A stretch of DNA of 64,000 nt from Dolichospermum sp. UHCC 0259 (GTDB lineage Bacteria > Cyanobacteriota > Cyanobacteriia > Cyanobacteriales > Nostocaceae): assembly GCF_009711935.1 (NCBI RefSeq), contig NZ_VIKX01000264.1, forward strand, positions 37,230 to 101,229, in the 5' to 3' direction. Each line of letters starts with the position of its first letter. Within the stretch, counting starts at the first letter, position 1. The position numbers were made by a program, and so were the translations under genes. A model generated the notes under the pieces. The model was not told where the DNA came from. It did not search any database and saw only the letters and a program-made list of their open reading frames with translations. Positions 1-8,538 of the stretch are shown here, in pieces.

Positions 1-72
1 TACTTTGAAGAATCGAGCTTTCCAGTTATACACTTGCATCTTGTCAAAAATGAAATTTTATTAATTCAATGA
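1..72 (+). CDS. C-terminal fragment of an unidentified protein upstream of hicA
   Basis: An open frame enters from the left edge and ends at TGA 70-72, giving about 23 residues ending in VKNEILLIQ. It overlaps the next start codon in an ATGA arrangement (ATG 69-71, TGA 70-72), typical of translationally coupled toxin-antitoxin genes. By position it would be the partner of the HicA-like gene, but the tail does not look like a HicB antitoxin I recognise. Only the frame and overlap are seen; identity is unknown. Confidence 0.45.
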   Translation, partial: YFEESSFPVIHLHLVKNEILLIQ

Positions 73-305
73 AAATACCCAGAAATCTGAAAGGTTCAGA
101 TTTAGTTCAAACTTTGTGTAAAACGTGGGATTACAAAATTGTCAATCAAGAAGGAATCCACATTATCCTGGAAACAGAAACGCCTGCTCATCACCGTCTT
201 TGTGTCCCTGATCATAACCCATTGAGAGTCGGAACTTTAAATTCTATCTTAGCTGCTGTTTCCCGCCATAAAGGAATTGCCAAGCAAGACATTCTTAATT
301 CTTGA
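69..305 (+). CDS. hicA: HicA-like (YcfA family) toxin, putative mRNA interferase
   Basis: This is a 78-residue protein in the size range of HicA/YcfA toxins, small dsRNA-binding-fold ribonucleases of type II toxin-antitoxin systems. The order of elements fits: an N-terminal KGSDLVQTLCKTWDY helix, then EGIHIILET, then VPDHNPLRVGTLNSILAAV, the usual P.H..l..GTL..IL segment. The catalytic His of HicA normally lies in a GSH-like turn; here the equivalent position reads EGIHI, so a His is present. The start overlaps the stop of the preceding frame, suggesting coupling. The partner is mostly outside the window, so activity as a TA system is inferred. Confidence 0.75.
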   Translation: MKIPRNLKGSDLVQTLCKTWDYKIVNQEGIHIILETETPAHHRLCVPDHNPLRVGTLNSILAAVSRHKGIAKQDILNS

Positions 306-515
306 TAATCAACGAAAAACTACTAAAATGTCCATTCTAAAAATTCTCATTGTTAATATCCTATACCTAAGTTTTTAACTAAACTATTTTCCTCAAAAAG
401 TAGGTTATAACCAGACTGAATAAATTTCTCACAAACTCATAAATTAATAAATCAGTAACACCCAAGCATCAAAATATTGCCACATCCCTACAAGCCATAA
501 CAGAAGCTATCATTT
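306..515. other. AT-rich intergenic region
   Basis: Lies between the HicA-like gene and the acetyltransferase. No ORF, hairpin or convincing promoter was recognised. Confidence 0.4.
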
Positions 516-1088
516 ATGCGTTTAGATAATTACACACTCGGCAGTTATACACCTGGAGCATCATATAGCCGACAACTTTTATGGTACTTCATCGGTTCAC
601 CTTTAGTTGAAAGTTATTGGCTTCCTATCTCGTCTATAAAAGTTTCGATACTGAGGCTTTTTGGAGCTAATATCGGCAAAGGTGTGAATATCAAGCCTGG
701 AGTAAAAATAAAGTTTCCCTGGCGCTTGACCCTTGGTGATTATGCTTGGATTGGGGAAGATGTCTGGATTGATAATATAGCTCCTGTGGTGATCGAAAAT
801 CACGTCTGCTTATCCCAAGGCGTTTATCTTTGTACTGGTAATCATGACTGGAACGACCCCAATTTTAACCTGATTCCTGCCCCCATTCATATCCAAGAAG
901 GTAGTTGGGTAGCAGCGAAATCAGTTGTCGGACCTGGTGTTACTATCGGACGAGGCGCAGTGTTAGCATTAGGTAGTGTCACAAGTAGATCCTTAGAAGC
1001 TAATACCATCTATGCAGGAAATCCGGCTAAACCAATCAAAAAAAGGACAGAATGGGAAAATTTAGCATCAGACACCACCAAAAATTAG
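516..1088 (+). CDS. WcaF-like putative colanic acid/exopolysaccharide acetyltransferase
   Basis: A 190-residue left-handed beta-helix (hexapeptide repeat) acyltransferase of the WcaF/LacA-NodL group, which moves acetyl from acetyl-CoA to a sugar. Hexapeptide-type turns run from about residue 50 (IGKGVNIKPGVKI) through WIGEDVWIDNIAPVVIENHVCLSQGVYLCTG. The CTGNHDW stretch holds the His expected for catalysis. Later repeats VGPGVTIGRGAVLALGSV and the GNPAKPIKKR ending are classic for the family. It precedes a polysaccharide co-polymerase/tyrosine kinase on the same strand, about 100 bp away, supporting a surface-polysaccharide role. The exact sugar acceptor cannot be read from the sequence. Confidence 0.85.
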   Translation: MRLDNYTLGSYTPGASYSRQLLWYFIGSPLVESYWLPISSIKVSILRLFGANIGKGVNIKPGVKIKFPWRLTLGDYAWIGEDVWIDNIAPVVIENHVCLSQGVYLCTGNHDWNDPNFNLIPAPIHIQEGSWVAAKSVVGPGVTIGRGAVLALGSVTSRSLEANTIYAGNPAKPIKKRTEWENLASDTTKN

Positions 1089-1189
1089 CGGAGTGCGGAT
1101 TTTAAGTCATACCTGTTAGGGTATTACATATCGCTATAATCAATAAATTTTAGTAGTTAGTAGTTATCAGCGTTTAAAATTGCTAGACT

Positions 1190-3448
1190 ATGACTCATCC
1201 AGGTAAAAAAACAGTTACATATCCTCGGTTATTCACCGCAAAAGAACCTATGCTTGACCAACTTACAAACGATAAAAGCGCTCAGAATAATACCACTCCT
1301 GTTTCTACATTATTTGCCAATCCCACATTTTCCCAATTTTCAGAAGAGGCTAGTGATTTTAACCTCAAGTCCTTTCTTGGTCTTTTACAGCGCCGAGCAA
1401 TTATCATTATAGGGGTTGCTTCCGTTGCTATGGGTGGTGTTACTTATACAACTTTTCAACAAGTACCAATTTATGAAGGCAACTTCAAAATATTAGTTGA
1501 ACCTGTTAATAGTGACTCTGAACTAGGGAAAATCGACGTGGGACTCGCTAATACCCTTAGACAATCTGGACTAGATTATGAGAGCCAAATTCAAGTTCTC
1601 CAAAGTCCAGAACTGCTGAGAGATTTTATTAAAGAAATACAAAAATCTGATGCTGATATTGATTATAATACCATTTCCCAAGGGTTAACTATTCGTCGCT
1701 TGGGACAATCAAAAATAATCCAAGTTAGCTATAAAAGTGATAATAACCAAAAAATTAAACTTATATTAGATCCTTTGGCTGATTTTTATTTAAAATACAG
1801 CCTCAACAAGCGACAAACAAAGCTCCGTCAGGGAGTTCAATTTGTAAATGCAAAACTTCCTGAAATCCGAATTAAGCTAGAACAGTTGCAAAAAGAAATG
1901 CAAATGTTCCGCCAAAGATACAATTTTATTGATCCAGAAAACCAATCTGGAGTAGTTTCTTCGCAAATTCAGTCTTTGACACAACAAAGACTAACTATCA
2001 ATCAACAGTTAACCGCTGCCAGAGCTACTTATGATAGGTTACAGAGACGTGAAGAACAGTTAGCAATTCTCAATACTGCTCCTCTTTATCAAACCTTAAT
2101 TGGTCAACAACGCCAATTAGATATCCAGCTATCTGGAGAATTAACTCGGTTTCAACCAGATAACCCAGTTATCCGCACCTTACAAGAAAAAAGATCCAAC
2201 CTTTTACCTATTATTGAGGCAGAAGCAGCACGCACTATTAATATTAGAATATCTGAAGCTACGGATCTAATTAAGAAAATAGAAGTAGACAATCAATATA
2301 TAGTACAAGCAGAAAAACAACTGCAATTGAAATTAGACCAGTTGCCAATTTTGTCTCGGCAATATGCTGAAATCCTACGGAATTTACAAATAGCCAATGA
2401 AAGTTTAAATCGCTTTTTAGCTGCTCGTGAGCAATTGCAAATAGAAATAGCCCAAACAGAACTACCTTGGGAATTAATCCAAGCAGCTGATGAGCCTCTA
2501 TATCCAATTTCTCCAGATATTCCCCGCAGTTTGATATTGGGATTTGTGGCTAGTTGTTTATTAGGCATAGGTGCTGGTTTTCTCAAAGAACAGACTGATA
2601 ATACCTATCACAGTATTGAAAATGTCCGGAATAACATAGGACTGCCTTTATTAGGATCTCTTCCCTTTAATAAAAACTTAGTTCAGAATCCATCTTTCGA
2701 CTTGATAAACGAAAATCAACAACCAGAAGTAGTTCCAGACCCTCTTCTCGTAAATGATGAACCAGCTAAAACTTCTGCTAGTAGACCTTCCCGATCAAGC
2801 TATTATTATGGACAGGGATCATTTTGGGAATCTTTACAAGTTTTATATAGTAATGTTCAACTGCTTAATTCTGATAAACCAATTAAGTCTTTAGTTGTTT
2901 CCTCTGCTGTCCATGGAGATGGTAAAACTACGGTGGGATTTAGTCTGGCAAAAACAGCCGCGATTATGGGGAAAAAAGTATTAATTGTAGATTGTGACCT
3001 CCGCAAATCCAATGTTCATAAACTATCAAAATTAAATAATCTCTGGGGACTAAGTAGTTTAATTTCTTCAGATATAGATGTCAGGCAAGTAATTCAAGAA
3101 ATGCCCGGACTTAAGAGTTTATCTGTGATTACGGCAGGTCCTGTACCACCTGACCCGGCGCGATTACTCTCATCAGATAAAATGATTCAAATGATGGACT
3201 ATTTCTCTGATAATTTTGATTTAGTGATTTATGATACTCCTCCTTTATCAGGATTAGTAGATGCTAGATTGGTAGCAGTTCATGCTGATGGTATCATGCT
3301 AGTTATCAGAATTGATAAAACAGATAAATTAGCCGTCAAGCAAGTTATTGATGCGCTAAAAGTATCTCCCATCAATTTACTAGGAACAGTAGTCAACGGC
3401 GAGAAATTCCGAGGACTTGAATACAACTATAATTACAGATACAGTTAA
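1190..3448 (+). CDS. Wzc-like polysaccharide co-polymerase with C-terminal BY-type tyrosine autokinase
   Basis: A 752-residue inner-membrane protein controlling chain length and export of exopolysaccharide. It has an N-terminal Wzz segment with TM1 near residues 68-88, a long periplasmic coiled-coil region (about 200-430) rich in Gln/Leu, and TM2 near 448-466. The cytoplasmic kinase domain has Walker A at about 573-580 (AVHGDGKT), Walker A-prime LIVDCDLRKS and Walker B LVIYDTPP. The C-terminal tail has a tyrosine cluster (EYNYNYRYS), the usual autophosphorylation site. No strong ribosome binding site precedes the ATG at 1190; an in-frame ATG at 1250 is an alternative. Only WcaF-like and, further away, galE flank it, so the rest of the export locus is not here. 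Confidence 0.9.
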   Translation: MTHPGKKTVTYPRLFTAKEPMLDQLTNDKSAQNNTTPVSTLFANPTFSQFSEEASDFNLKSFLGLLQRRAIIIIGVASVAMGGVTYTTFQQVPIYEGNFKILVEPVNSDSELGKIDVGLANTLRQSGLDYESQIQVLQSPELLRDFIKEIQKSDADIDYNTISQGLTIRRLGQSKIIQVSYKSDNNQKIKLILDPLADFYLKYSLNKRQTKLRQGVQFVNAKLPEIRIKLEQLQKEMQMFRQRYNFIDPENQSGVVSSQIQSLTQQRLTINQQLTAARATYDRLQRREEQLAILNTAPLYQTLIGQQRQLDIQLSGELTRFQPDNPVIRTLQEKRSNLLPIIEAEAARTINIRISEATDLIKKIEVDNQYIVQAEKQLQLKLDQLPILSRQYAEILRNLQIANESLNRFLAAREQLQIEIAQTELPWELIQAADEPLYPISPDIPRSLILGFVASCLLGIGAGFLKEQTDNTYHSIENVRNNIGLPLLGSLPFNKNLVQNPSFDLINENQQPEVVPDPLLVNDEPAKTSASRPSRSSYYYGQGSFWESLQVLYSNVQLLNSDKPIKSLVVSSAVHGDGKTTVGFSLAKTAAIMGKKVLIVDCDLRKSNVHKLSKLNNLWGLSSLISSDIDVRQVIQEMPGLKSLSVITAGPVPPDPARLLSSDKMIQMMDYFSDNFDLVIYDTPPLSGLVDARLVAVHADGIMLVIRIDKTDKLAVKQVIDALKVSPINLLGTVVNGEKFRGLEYNYNYRYS

Positions 3449-3503
3449 TATTACTATACTAAGGGTAGGAGTTAAGGGAACACCAAAAAATAAATTACCC
3501 AAT

Positions 3504-3566
3504 CTTGTGGGATGGGCATCCTGCCCGTCGTTAAGAATTAGCGGGCTTTTCGTCCCGCACCACAAG
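3504..3566. repeat. Long imperfect palindrome downstream of the tyrosine autokinase gene
   Basis: CTTGTGG at 3504 pairs with CACAAG at 3561-3566, and the inner arms GATGGGCATCCTGCCCGT and GCGGGCTTTTCGTCCCGC can form nested hairpins. It resembles the dispersed hairpin repeats found between genes in filamentous cyanobacteria. It could also act as a transcription barrier, but it has no U-tract at its base. Confidence 0.5.
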
Positions 3567-3725
3567 AAATTTTTGGGGATTTTTTGAAGATGTTTTCGTT
3601 TCCCTACACTCAGCATGACAAAACAGGATCATTTACTTTGTGGCTTACTCTTAATAAACTTCAGCTATTAGCCCGGAAATTCATGGGTGGGTCTGTTAGC
3701 CAAACAAATAAAGCCTTGACAAATA

Positions 3726-3809
3726 TGGGCAGGAGGAGAATCGAACTCCTATGACCTCACGGCCGCCGCATTTTGAGTGCGGTGCGTCTACCAATTCCGC
3801 CACCCGCCC
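3726..3809 (-). tRNA. trnL-CAA: tRNA-Leu (anticodon CAA)
   Basis: Read on the minus strand, the acceptor arms GGGCGGG and CCTGCCC pair over 7 bp with one G-U, followed by discriminator A and no encoded CCA. The anticodon arm CCGCA-CTCAAAA-TGCGG gives anticodon CAA, reading UUG. The long variable arm and 84-nt length fit a class II leucine tRNA. There is no intron; in cyanobacteria the well-known group I intron is in the UAA isoacceptor. Confidence 0.96.
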
Positions 3810-3951
3810 TTGGGTGTAACTTTCCTATTATAGCCTATTTTTTTAGTTTGGCAATAGGTAATTAGATTTAATTTAGAAATTTTTTGGGAAATCTCCAAAA
3901 GCGATCGCTCCCCTTCATCTTCTAAATTGTCTACCATGTTGCTAGTAAAAT

Positions 3952-4827
3952 CTACCAATTCCGCCATCCACCTTGAGATGCAGATTCGCTTTTGTAATTA
4001 ATACCGTGATTTTGCACTAATTTTTCGTACTCTTGACTACCTGCCCAACGGTCAATTTCCCTAGCTCTTAATACGGGGACAGGATGGCTTAATTGGGCTG
4101 TGCGGGCAGATTTCACCATTTCTCCCAATTCCGTTTTGCTAATGTCATCATAAGCGCGAGCTTGGTCAACAAAGGCATCTAAATTAAGTTGGGGGGCTAA
4201 AGTGGGAGAACCGCCGGCTAACTTCATTAATACTGACATGACAACTTTCGGGTTTTGGGTGGCTAACAAAGCGGCGCGATCGCAGGTAAACTCAGCACAG
4301 CGAACCCATTCTAATAATTGTGACTGGATAGCTTGAGCCAAAACAGCGCCAACATTGGGGACAATGGCAGCAGCTAAAATCAATAAATTCACAGGTGTTA
4401 AATACACACTATGATCACACTTGAGATGACCTAATTCATGGGCAATTACAGCCTGTATTTCTTCGGGTGTGAGGATCTCAATCAAGGATGTATGAATGAC
4501 AACAAAAGGCTGCTTACCTCGCATGGCAAAGGTGTAAGCATTAGGGGCTGGATGTTGACGCACATATAACTGAGGTGGATCAATATCAAGAATTTGACAA
4601 GCTTCTAATAGTAAGTTGTGTAAATCAGGAAGTTGTTTTTCTCCTACCAAAATACTAGAAGCGATATTTTCTACATAAAAAACCTGTTCGGCCATTGGAC
4701 CTAACCAATTCCGCACCATCATATCTAAACCGGGAATTTGTTTGAGAGTTTTGGTAGCTTCCAAGTCGAGAGGGTGACGGAATGAGTCTGCTTTTAAGCC
4801 TGTGAGCGAGGTTTTGAGTAAAGACAT
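3952..4827 (-). CDS. M48 family zinc metallopeptidase
   Basis: A 291-residue peptidase with the zinc motif HELGH at residues 130-134 and the third ligand probably in AEFTCD (Glu179, Asp183), as in M48 (HtpX/Oma1-like) enzymes. A hydrophobic stretch at about 143-170 (LTPVNLLILAAAIVPNVGAVL) between these motifs could be membrane-associated. I chose the ATG at 4827 (MSLLKTSL) over one 11 codons upstream because the upstream residues look like untranslated AT-rich leader. Function is probably membrane or general protein quality control. Oddity: the last codons and stop (TGGCGGAATTGGTAGA) match the 5' part of the adjacent tRNA-Leu gene over 16 bases in the same orientation. Confidence 0.88.
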   Translation of the reverse strand: MSLLKTSLTGLKADSFRHPLDLEATKTLKQIPGLDMMVRNWLGPMAEQVFYVENIASSILVGEKQLPDLHNLLLEACQILDIDPPQLYVRQHPAPNAYTFAMRGKQPFVVIHTSLIEILTPEEIQAVIAHELGHLKCDHSVYLTPVNLLILAAAIVPNVGAVLAQAIQSQLLEWVRCAEFTCDRAALLATQNPKVVMSVLMKLAGGSPTLAPQLNLDAFVDQARAYDDISKTELGEMVKSARTAQLSHPVPVLRAREIDRWAGSQEYEKLVQNHGINYKSESASQGGWRNW

Positions 4828-4879
4828 AGTATTTAAATTAATCACAAATGTGAATTCCAATGTTTATAACATAACAAGT

Positions 4880-4952
4880 TTGGGTTGAGAGATAGCAAAA
4901 CCCAAGATGATCGAGGATTTTGTTGGGTTTCCTTGCGTCAACCCAACCTACG
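4880..4952. repeat. Two TTGGGTT/AACCCAA hairpins (dispersed repeat family)
   Basis: TTGGGTTGAGAGATAGC followed by AAAACCCAA makes one hairpin. A second follows with TTGGGTT, a short loop and AACCCAACCTAC. The same motif recurs at about 17419-17519, 22976-23060 and 38858-38890. It lies between the M48 peptidase and msrA. Confidence 0.65.
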
Positions 4953-4975
4953 ATATGATGTTTATTTCTATGGTT

Positions 4976-5641
4976 CTAACTAACTTGTGCTTCAGCAACA
5001 CCTACGGGACAAGCCACGTTAGTACCACCTAAACCACAATAACCACCGGGGTTTTTGGCTAAATATTGCTGATGGTATTCTTCAGCATAATAAAATTCAG
5101 GTGCATCTAAAATTTCTGTGGTAATTTTACCGTACCCAGCGCTGCTGAGGGCTGCTTGATAAGCGTTCTGTGATGTTACTGCTAGTTCTTTTTGCTCTTG
5201 TGAATAAACGTAAATTCCTGAACGGTATTGAGTACCAGCATCATTACCTTGTCGCATTCCTTGGGTGGGGTTGTGGCTTTCCCAGAACACTTTCAATAGT
5301 TGGGAATAAGTAATGATTTTGGGGTCAAACACCACTAATACTACTTCATTATGACCAGTCATGCCACTACATACTTCTTGATAAGTAGGGTTGGGTGTGT
5401 AACCAGCCGCATAACCTACCGCAGTGGTGTAAACTCCTTCTTGTTGCCAAAATTTGCGTTCTGCTCCCCAAAAACAGCCTAAACCAAACATGGCGGTTTC
5501 TAAGCCTTGGGGAAAAGGTGCTTGAAGGCGATTTTTATTAACATAATGTTGTGCTGGTACTCGCATCACTTCTGCCCGTCCTGGTAAGGCTTGCTCAGGT
5601 GTCGGTAGGGCTGACTTTTTACCAAATCCGAATATTCCCAT
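4976..5641 (-). CDS. msrA: Peptide-methionine (S)-S-oxide reductase MsrA
   Basis: Reduces methionine-S-sulfoxide in proteins and free methionine, repairing oxidative damage in the cytoplasm. The signature GCFWG is present with catalytic Cys56, followed by [20 protein letters not shown] and [22 protein letters not shown], all standard for MsrA. A C-terminal GYCGLGG segment provides a likely resolving Cys. At 221 residues it has about 45 extra N-terminal residues compared with minimal MsrA. No ribosome binding site is evident. It runs in the same direction as the M48 gene but is separated by a hairpin repeat. Confidence 0.95.
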   Translation of the reverse strand: MGIFGFGKKSALPTPEQALPGRAEVMRVPAQHYVNKNRLQAPFPQGLETAMFGLGCFWGAERKFWQQEGVYTTAVGYAAGYTPNPTYQEVCSGMTGHNEVVLVVFDPKIITYSQLLKVFWESHNPTQGMRQGNDAGTQYRSGIYVYSQEQKELAVTSQNAYQAALSSAGYGKITTEILDAPEFYYAEEYHQQYLAKNPGGYCGLGGTNVACPVGVAEAQVS

Positions 5642-5716
5642 TGTTTTTAATTTGTATTTATGATTGCTATTCTTCTTTATTGTAAAGATTTTTGTAGCTA
5701 TTACGGGTTGGGGTGA

Positions 5717-5806
5717 ATAAATTTCATGGTGTTATTGATGAATCGTTGGAAGGGCGCAGGATATAAATTTCATGGTGTTGTTGATGAATCGTTGGAAGGG
5801 CGCAGG
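5717..5806. repeat. Direct repeat of 44 bp in two copies
   Basis: Copies at 5717-5760 and 5763-5806 start ATAAATTTCATGGTGTT and end GGAAGGGCGCAGG. They differ by one base (A/G). The second copy runs into the palindrome GCGCAGGCCCTGCGCCCC. It looks like a recent local duplication between lipB and msrA. Confidence 0.8.
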
Positions 5807-5816
5807 CCCTGCGCCC

Positions 5817-6503
5817 CTACGTTCTGAATTTTTCATGGTCAGAATCTACTAGGGTTACGTCAAATACTTCTGCAAAACATTGGTTGATGGAATGACGGAC
5901 TTGGTTACAGGTAATGTCGGGAATCCATTTAGCTAAACTGCTGACTGGTTTATCAATAATGCCACAGGGAATAATTTGTTGGAATCCTGTCATGTCTGGA
6001 CAAACGTTTAAGGAAAATCCGTGCATGGTAATCCATTTACTCACTTTTATGCCAATAGCGGCAATTTTGTATCCTTCTAACCAAACTCCGGTAAAACCAG
6101 GAATCCGTTCTCCTTTTAAGTCGTAATTTGCTAAAACGCGAATTAATACTTCCTCAAGTTGACGTAAGTACCAGTGGAGGTCTTGACGATAATGACGCAA
6201 GTTTAAAATGGGATAACCTACCAATTGTCCTGGACAATGATATGTGACTTCGCCACCTCTTTCAATGCGATGCACATTGTATGCACTTTTGTCAAGGTTA
6301 AATTTAATAAATTCTGGATTTGCTCCTGTCCCCAAGGTGTAGACGGGGGGATGTTCTAGCAAAATTAAGACATCATCTAGTTCTGGGTTGTGAATGCGTT
6401 CTGCAACGAGCGATCGCTGCCACTGATGAGCAGTTTCATAAGGCATTACGCCAACATTATATAGTAAACAACGGTACGGGGTTACTTGAGTGCTAGGAAT
6501 CAT
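5817..6503 (-). CDS. lipB: Octanoyltransferase LipB
   Basis: Transfers octanoyl from acyl carrier protein to lipoyl domains, the first step of protein lipoylation. Family motifs are [30 protein letters not shown], then [19 protein letters not shown] with the catalytic Lys, and [11 protein letters not shown] with the catalytic Cys. I placed the start at the ATG at 6503 (MIPSTQV); the open frame continues upstream to 6545, but those codons are a degenerate purine-rich heptad repeat and unlikely to be coding. Length (228 residues) matches LipB. Confidence 0.94.
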   Translation of the reverse strand: MIPSTQVTPYRCLLYNVGVMPYETAHQWQRSLVAERIHNPELDDVLILLEHPPVYTLGTGANPEFIKFNLDKSAYNVHRIERGGEVTYHCPGQLVGYPILNLRHYRQDLHWYLRQLEEVLIRVLANYDLKGERIPGFTGVWLEGYKIAAIGIKVSKWITMHGFSLNVCPDMTGFQQIIPCGIIDKPVSSLAKWIPDITCNQVRHSINQCFAEVFDVTLVDSDHEKFRT

Positions 6504-6510
6504 CAGTGAA

Positions 6511-6545
6511 TAGGTAAGAGGCAAGAGGTAAGAAGCAAGAGACAA
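6511..6545. repeat. Short GGCAAGA-type tandem repeat upstream of lipB
   Basis: Imperfect 7-bp units (GGTAAGA, GGCAAGA, AGCAAGA) abut the lipB start. Related GGCAAGA arrays occur at about 26944-26975 and 47792-47815. Confidence 0.7.
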
Positions 6546-7112
6546 GACACCCGATTTCTCTCAATTCCCAAAATATAACGAACAAATGTCAAGCTATGCA
6601 AAGGATCTTAAAGGAACGTCAAGGGAATATACTTTAGAACTCACAAGGTGCTAGTTTGAATATATAACCTGAATGGGCGTTGGGAGGAGAGCATTAAGCT
6701 AAGACAATACCAACTAATTTACTGACTGATGGCAATTTAAAAGTTTATTTGTATCAATCAGGATCGAATTTCCCAAAAGGGTTGTATTCTCTATACAATA
6801 GTGAACAAGACTGGGGGACAAAAAAGTAAGGACTCCTATTTTGGTAAAGTTCCATAGAAGTAGGCGTTTAAAAGAACCATATCTCAAGCAGCCTAATTCA
6901 ATAGTTTTGCTTAGATAGCCAATTGCTTAACAACCAGTTGGAAACAAGACGATAAATAAGCGCAAACTTGAAGATGCAAGAAGTGTTAAAAATGCTAAAA
7001 GGCAATGTCTTAGGAATAGGTGACGATTTGTGCTGGTGGCAGTGATAGGCCTTACCGCAATTTCTATTTCTAACTGAAAACATCACATATAATATTGAGC
7101 GGGAGAGTTTAC
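6546..7112. other. Gene-free region and probable long 5' leader of lrtA
   Basis: About 570 bp without a credible gene lies between the divergent lipB and lrtA. A possible -10 (TATAAC at about 6663) sits in GAATATATAACCTG. An A/G-rich motif GTTGGGAGGAGAGCATTAAG follows at about 6679. Cyanobacterial lrtA is known for a long untranslated leader that affects transcript stability, so a leader of several hundred nucleotides is plausible. The transcription start was not determined. Confidence 0.45.
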
Positions 7113-7748
7113 ATGAAGCTTGTCATCCACGGTAAAAATATTGAAATCACTGATGCAATTCGTGAATATGTGCATCAAAAGATTGAAAAAGCAGTTAGTC
7201 ACTTCCAGAACATCACGAATGAAGTGGATGTTCATTTAAGCGTAGCTCGCAATCCCCGAATAAGTACAAAGCAAGCTGCGGAAGTAACTATTTATGCTAA
7301 TGGTAGTGTTATCCGTGCGGAGGAAAGCAGCGAAAGCTTATATGCAAGTATTGACCTAGTTGCCGACAAAATTGCTCGACAATTACGGAAGTATAAAGAA
7401 AAAAGGCAGGATCATAAAACTCAACCTATATCAACTAACGAAGTAGTAGCACCAGAACCTGTTGCAGCGGATTTAATAGGCGATCGCACCGCTGAATTAC
7501 CCGAAGAGGTTGTTCGTACCAAATACTTCTCCATGCCGCCAATGACATTGGCAGAAGCGCAGGAACAACTGCAACTGGTGGGACACGATTTTTATATGTT
7601 TCATAATGCCGAAACAGGTGATATTAACGTCATTTACGAACGTAATCACGGTGGTTATGGAGTAATTCAACCTCGTAATAACGGTAACGGCAACAGTAAA
7701 AATGGCAAATCAGCTAATGTTGGTGTAGCAGAAAAATCTAAAGTTTAA
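7113..7748 (+). CDS. lrtA: Long-form ribosome hibernation promoting factor (LrtA/HPF)
   Basis: Binds the 30S decoding region and promotes 100S dimers when protein synthesis falls, for example in the dark. The N-terminal HPF domain (residues about 1-100) begins [20 protein letters not shown] and includes [20 protein letters not shown]. The C-terminal dimerisation domain (about 135-190) has [27 protein letters not shown] and GGYGVIQP. The ATG at 7113 is preceded at a good distance by GGGAGAG, so it is preferred over the TTG at 7095. The tail is Gly/Asn/Lys-rich and probably disordered. The gene was originally described in cyanobacteria as a light-repressed transcript. Confidence 0.95.
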   Translation: MKLVIHGKNIEITDAIREYVHQKIEKAVSHFQNITNEVDVHLSVARNPRISTKQAAEVTIYANGSVIRAEESSESLYASIDLVADKIARQLRKYKEKRQDHKTQPISTNEVVAPEPVAADLIGDRTAELPEEVVRTKYFSMPPMTLAEAQEQLQLVGHDFYMFHNAETGDINVIYERNHGGYGVIQPRNNGNGNSKNGKSANVGVAEKSKV

Positions 7749-7763
7749 TTATCGAGAGTCTCA

Positions 7764-7796
7764 GATCCCCAACTTCTCTAAGAAGTCGGGGATCTT
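7764..7796. repeat. 33-bp palindrome, copy 1 (between convergent lrtA and prxQ)
   Basis: AGATCCCCAACTTCT and AGAAGTCGGGGATCT form a near-perfect stem with a minimal loop. Same sequence family as at 33892, 54390, 58348 and 63049. Placement just after lrtA and before the end of the convergent prxQ gene suggests it can serve as a bidirectional terminator. Confidence 0.85.
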
Positions 7797-7820
7797 ATTT
7801 ACTTATTTACAGTCAAAAAT

Positions 7821-8282
7821 TTACTTTGCTGCTAGTTGTTGCAGGGTTTTTAAGGCTTCTTCAACGTGTCCTTTAAAGTTCAACATGGAATCAAATACAT
7901 ATTGAACCACACCATTTTTATCAATTACATAAGTAACTCGACCGGGAATAAAACCAAAAGCGGTAGTTGCCCCATATTGTTTTCTTATTTTGTCCCCTTG
8001 ATCGCTGAGAAGTGTAAAAGGTAGATTATGCTTGGCTGCGAACTTTTGATGGGAGTCCGTAGAGTCACCACTTACACCAATAACTTCAGCACCAGCGGTT
8101 TTAAACACTTCATATTGATCTCGAAAAGCACAAGATTCTAGAGTGCATCCTGGTGTATCATCCTTGGGATAAAAATAGAGGACAACGGATTTTTGACCCC
8201 GAAAGTCTGCCAAACTGACGTTTTTGCCATTTTGGTCACGTAAACTAAAATCAGGTGCAGTATCTCCAACTTTGATAGCCAT
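7821..8282 (-). CDS. Peroxiredoxin of the PrxQ/BCP family
   Basis: Thiol peroxidase reducing hydroperoxides with thioredoxin. With the start at 8282 ([12 protein letters not shown]) the protein is 153 residues, standard for PrxQ. The motif [14 protein letters not shown] contains peroxidatic Cys46 and, five residues later, resolving Cys51, the alpha-helical atypical 2-Cys arrangement of PrxQ. The open frame starts 7 codons earlier, but the ATG at 8282 fits family N-termini. It is convergent with lrtA and separated by a 33-bp palindrome. Confidence 0.93.
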   Translation of the reverse strand: MAIKVGDTAPDFSLRDQNGKNVSLADFRGQKSVVLYFYPKDDTPGCTLESCAFRDQYEVFKTAGAEVIGVSGDSTDSHQKFAAKHNLPFTLLSDQGDKIRKQYGATTAFGFIPGRVTYVIDKNGVVQYVFDSMLNFKGHVEEALKTLQQLAAK

Positions 8283-8358
8283 ATTAAAAAATTCAAAATT
8301 CAAACATTACTTAATAAAAGTTTACCTTGTAACCTAGCTTCTAGAATTTTCCTTAATC

Positions 8359-8481
8359 AGGACTTACGCAACTCGCACATTGGTAGGGTGCGTCAGACTG
8401 AATAAATCCTGCAAATAAACAGATTTTTGACATCTGACGCACCCTACAACAGATTTTTGGTGTGACACTTGGGTAAGTTCT
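8359..8481. mobile_element. MITE-like palindromic element, copy 1
   Basis: The left end AGGACTTACGCA is mirrored by a decayed right end TGGGTAAGTTCT. Inside, TAGGGTGCGTCAGA is inverted as TCTGACGCACCCTA. A related, better-preserved element with the same ends and core lies at 55405-55603. It encodes nothing and sits in the divergent promoter region of prxQ and the acyltransferase gene. Non-autonomous IS-derived origin is inferred. Confidence 0.7.
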
Positions 8482-8538
8482 ATTGATAAAGTGCATCAAG
8501 AGGAGTAAGGTAAGATCCTCAAATAAGATATTCCATCT

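Noticed and set aside
6504..6545. Upstream start for lipB
   Set aside because: Those codons lie in a purine-rich heptad repeat; the internal ATG at 6503 matches LipB length and start.
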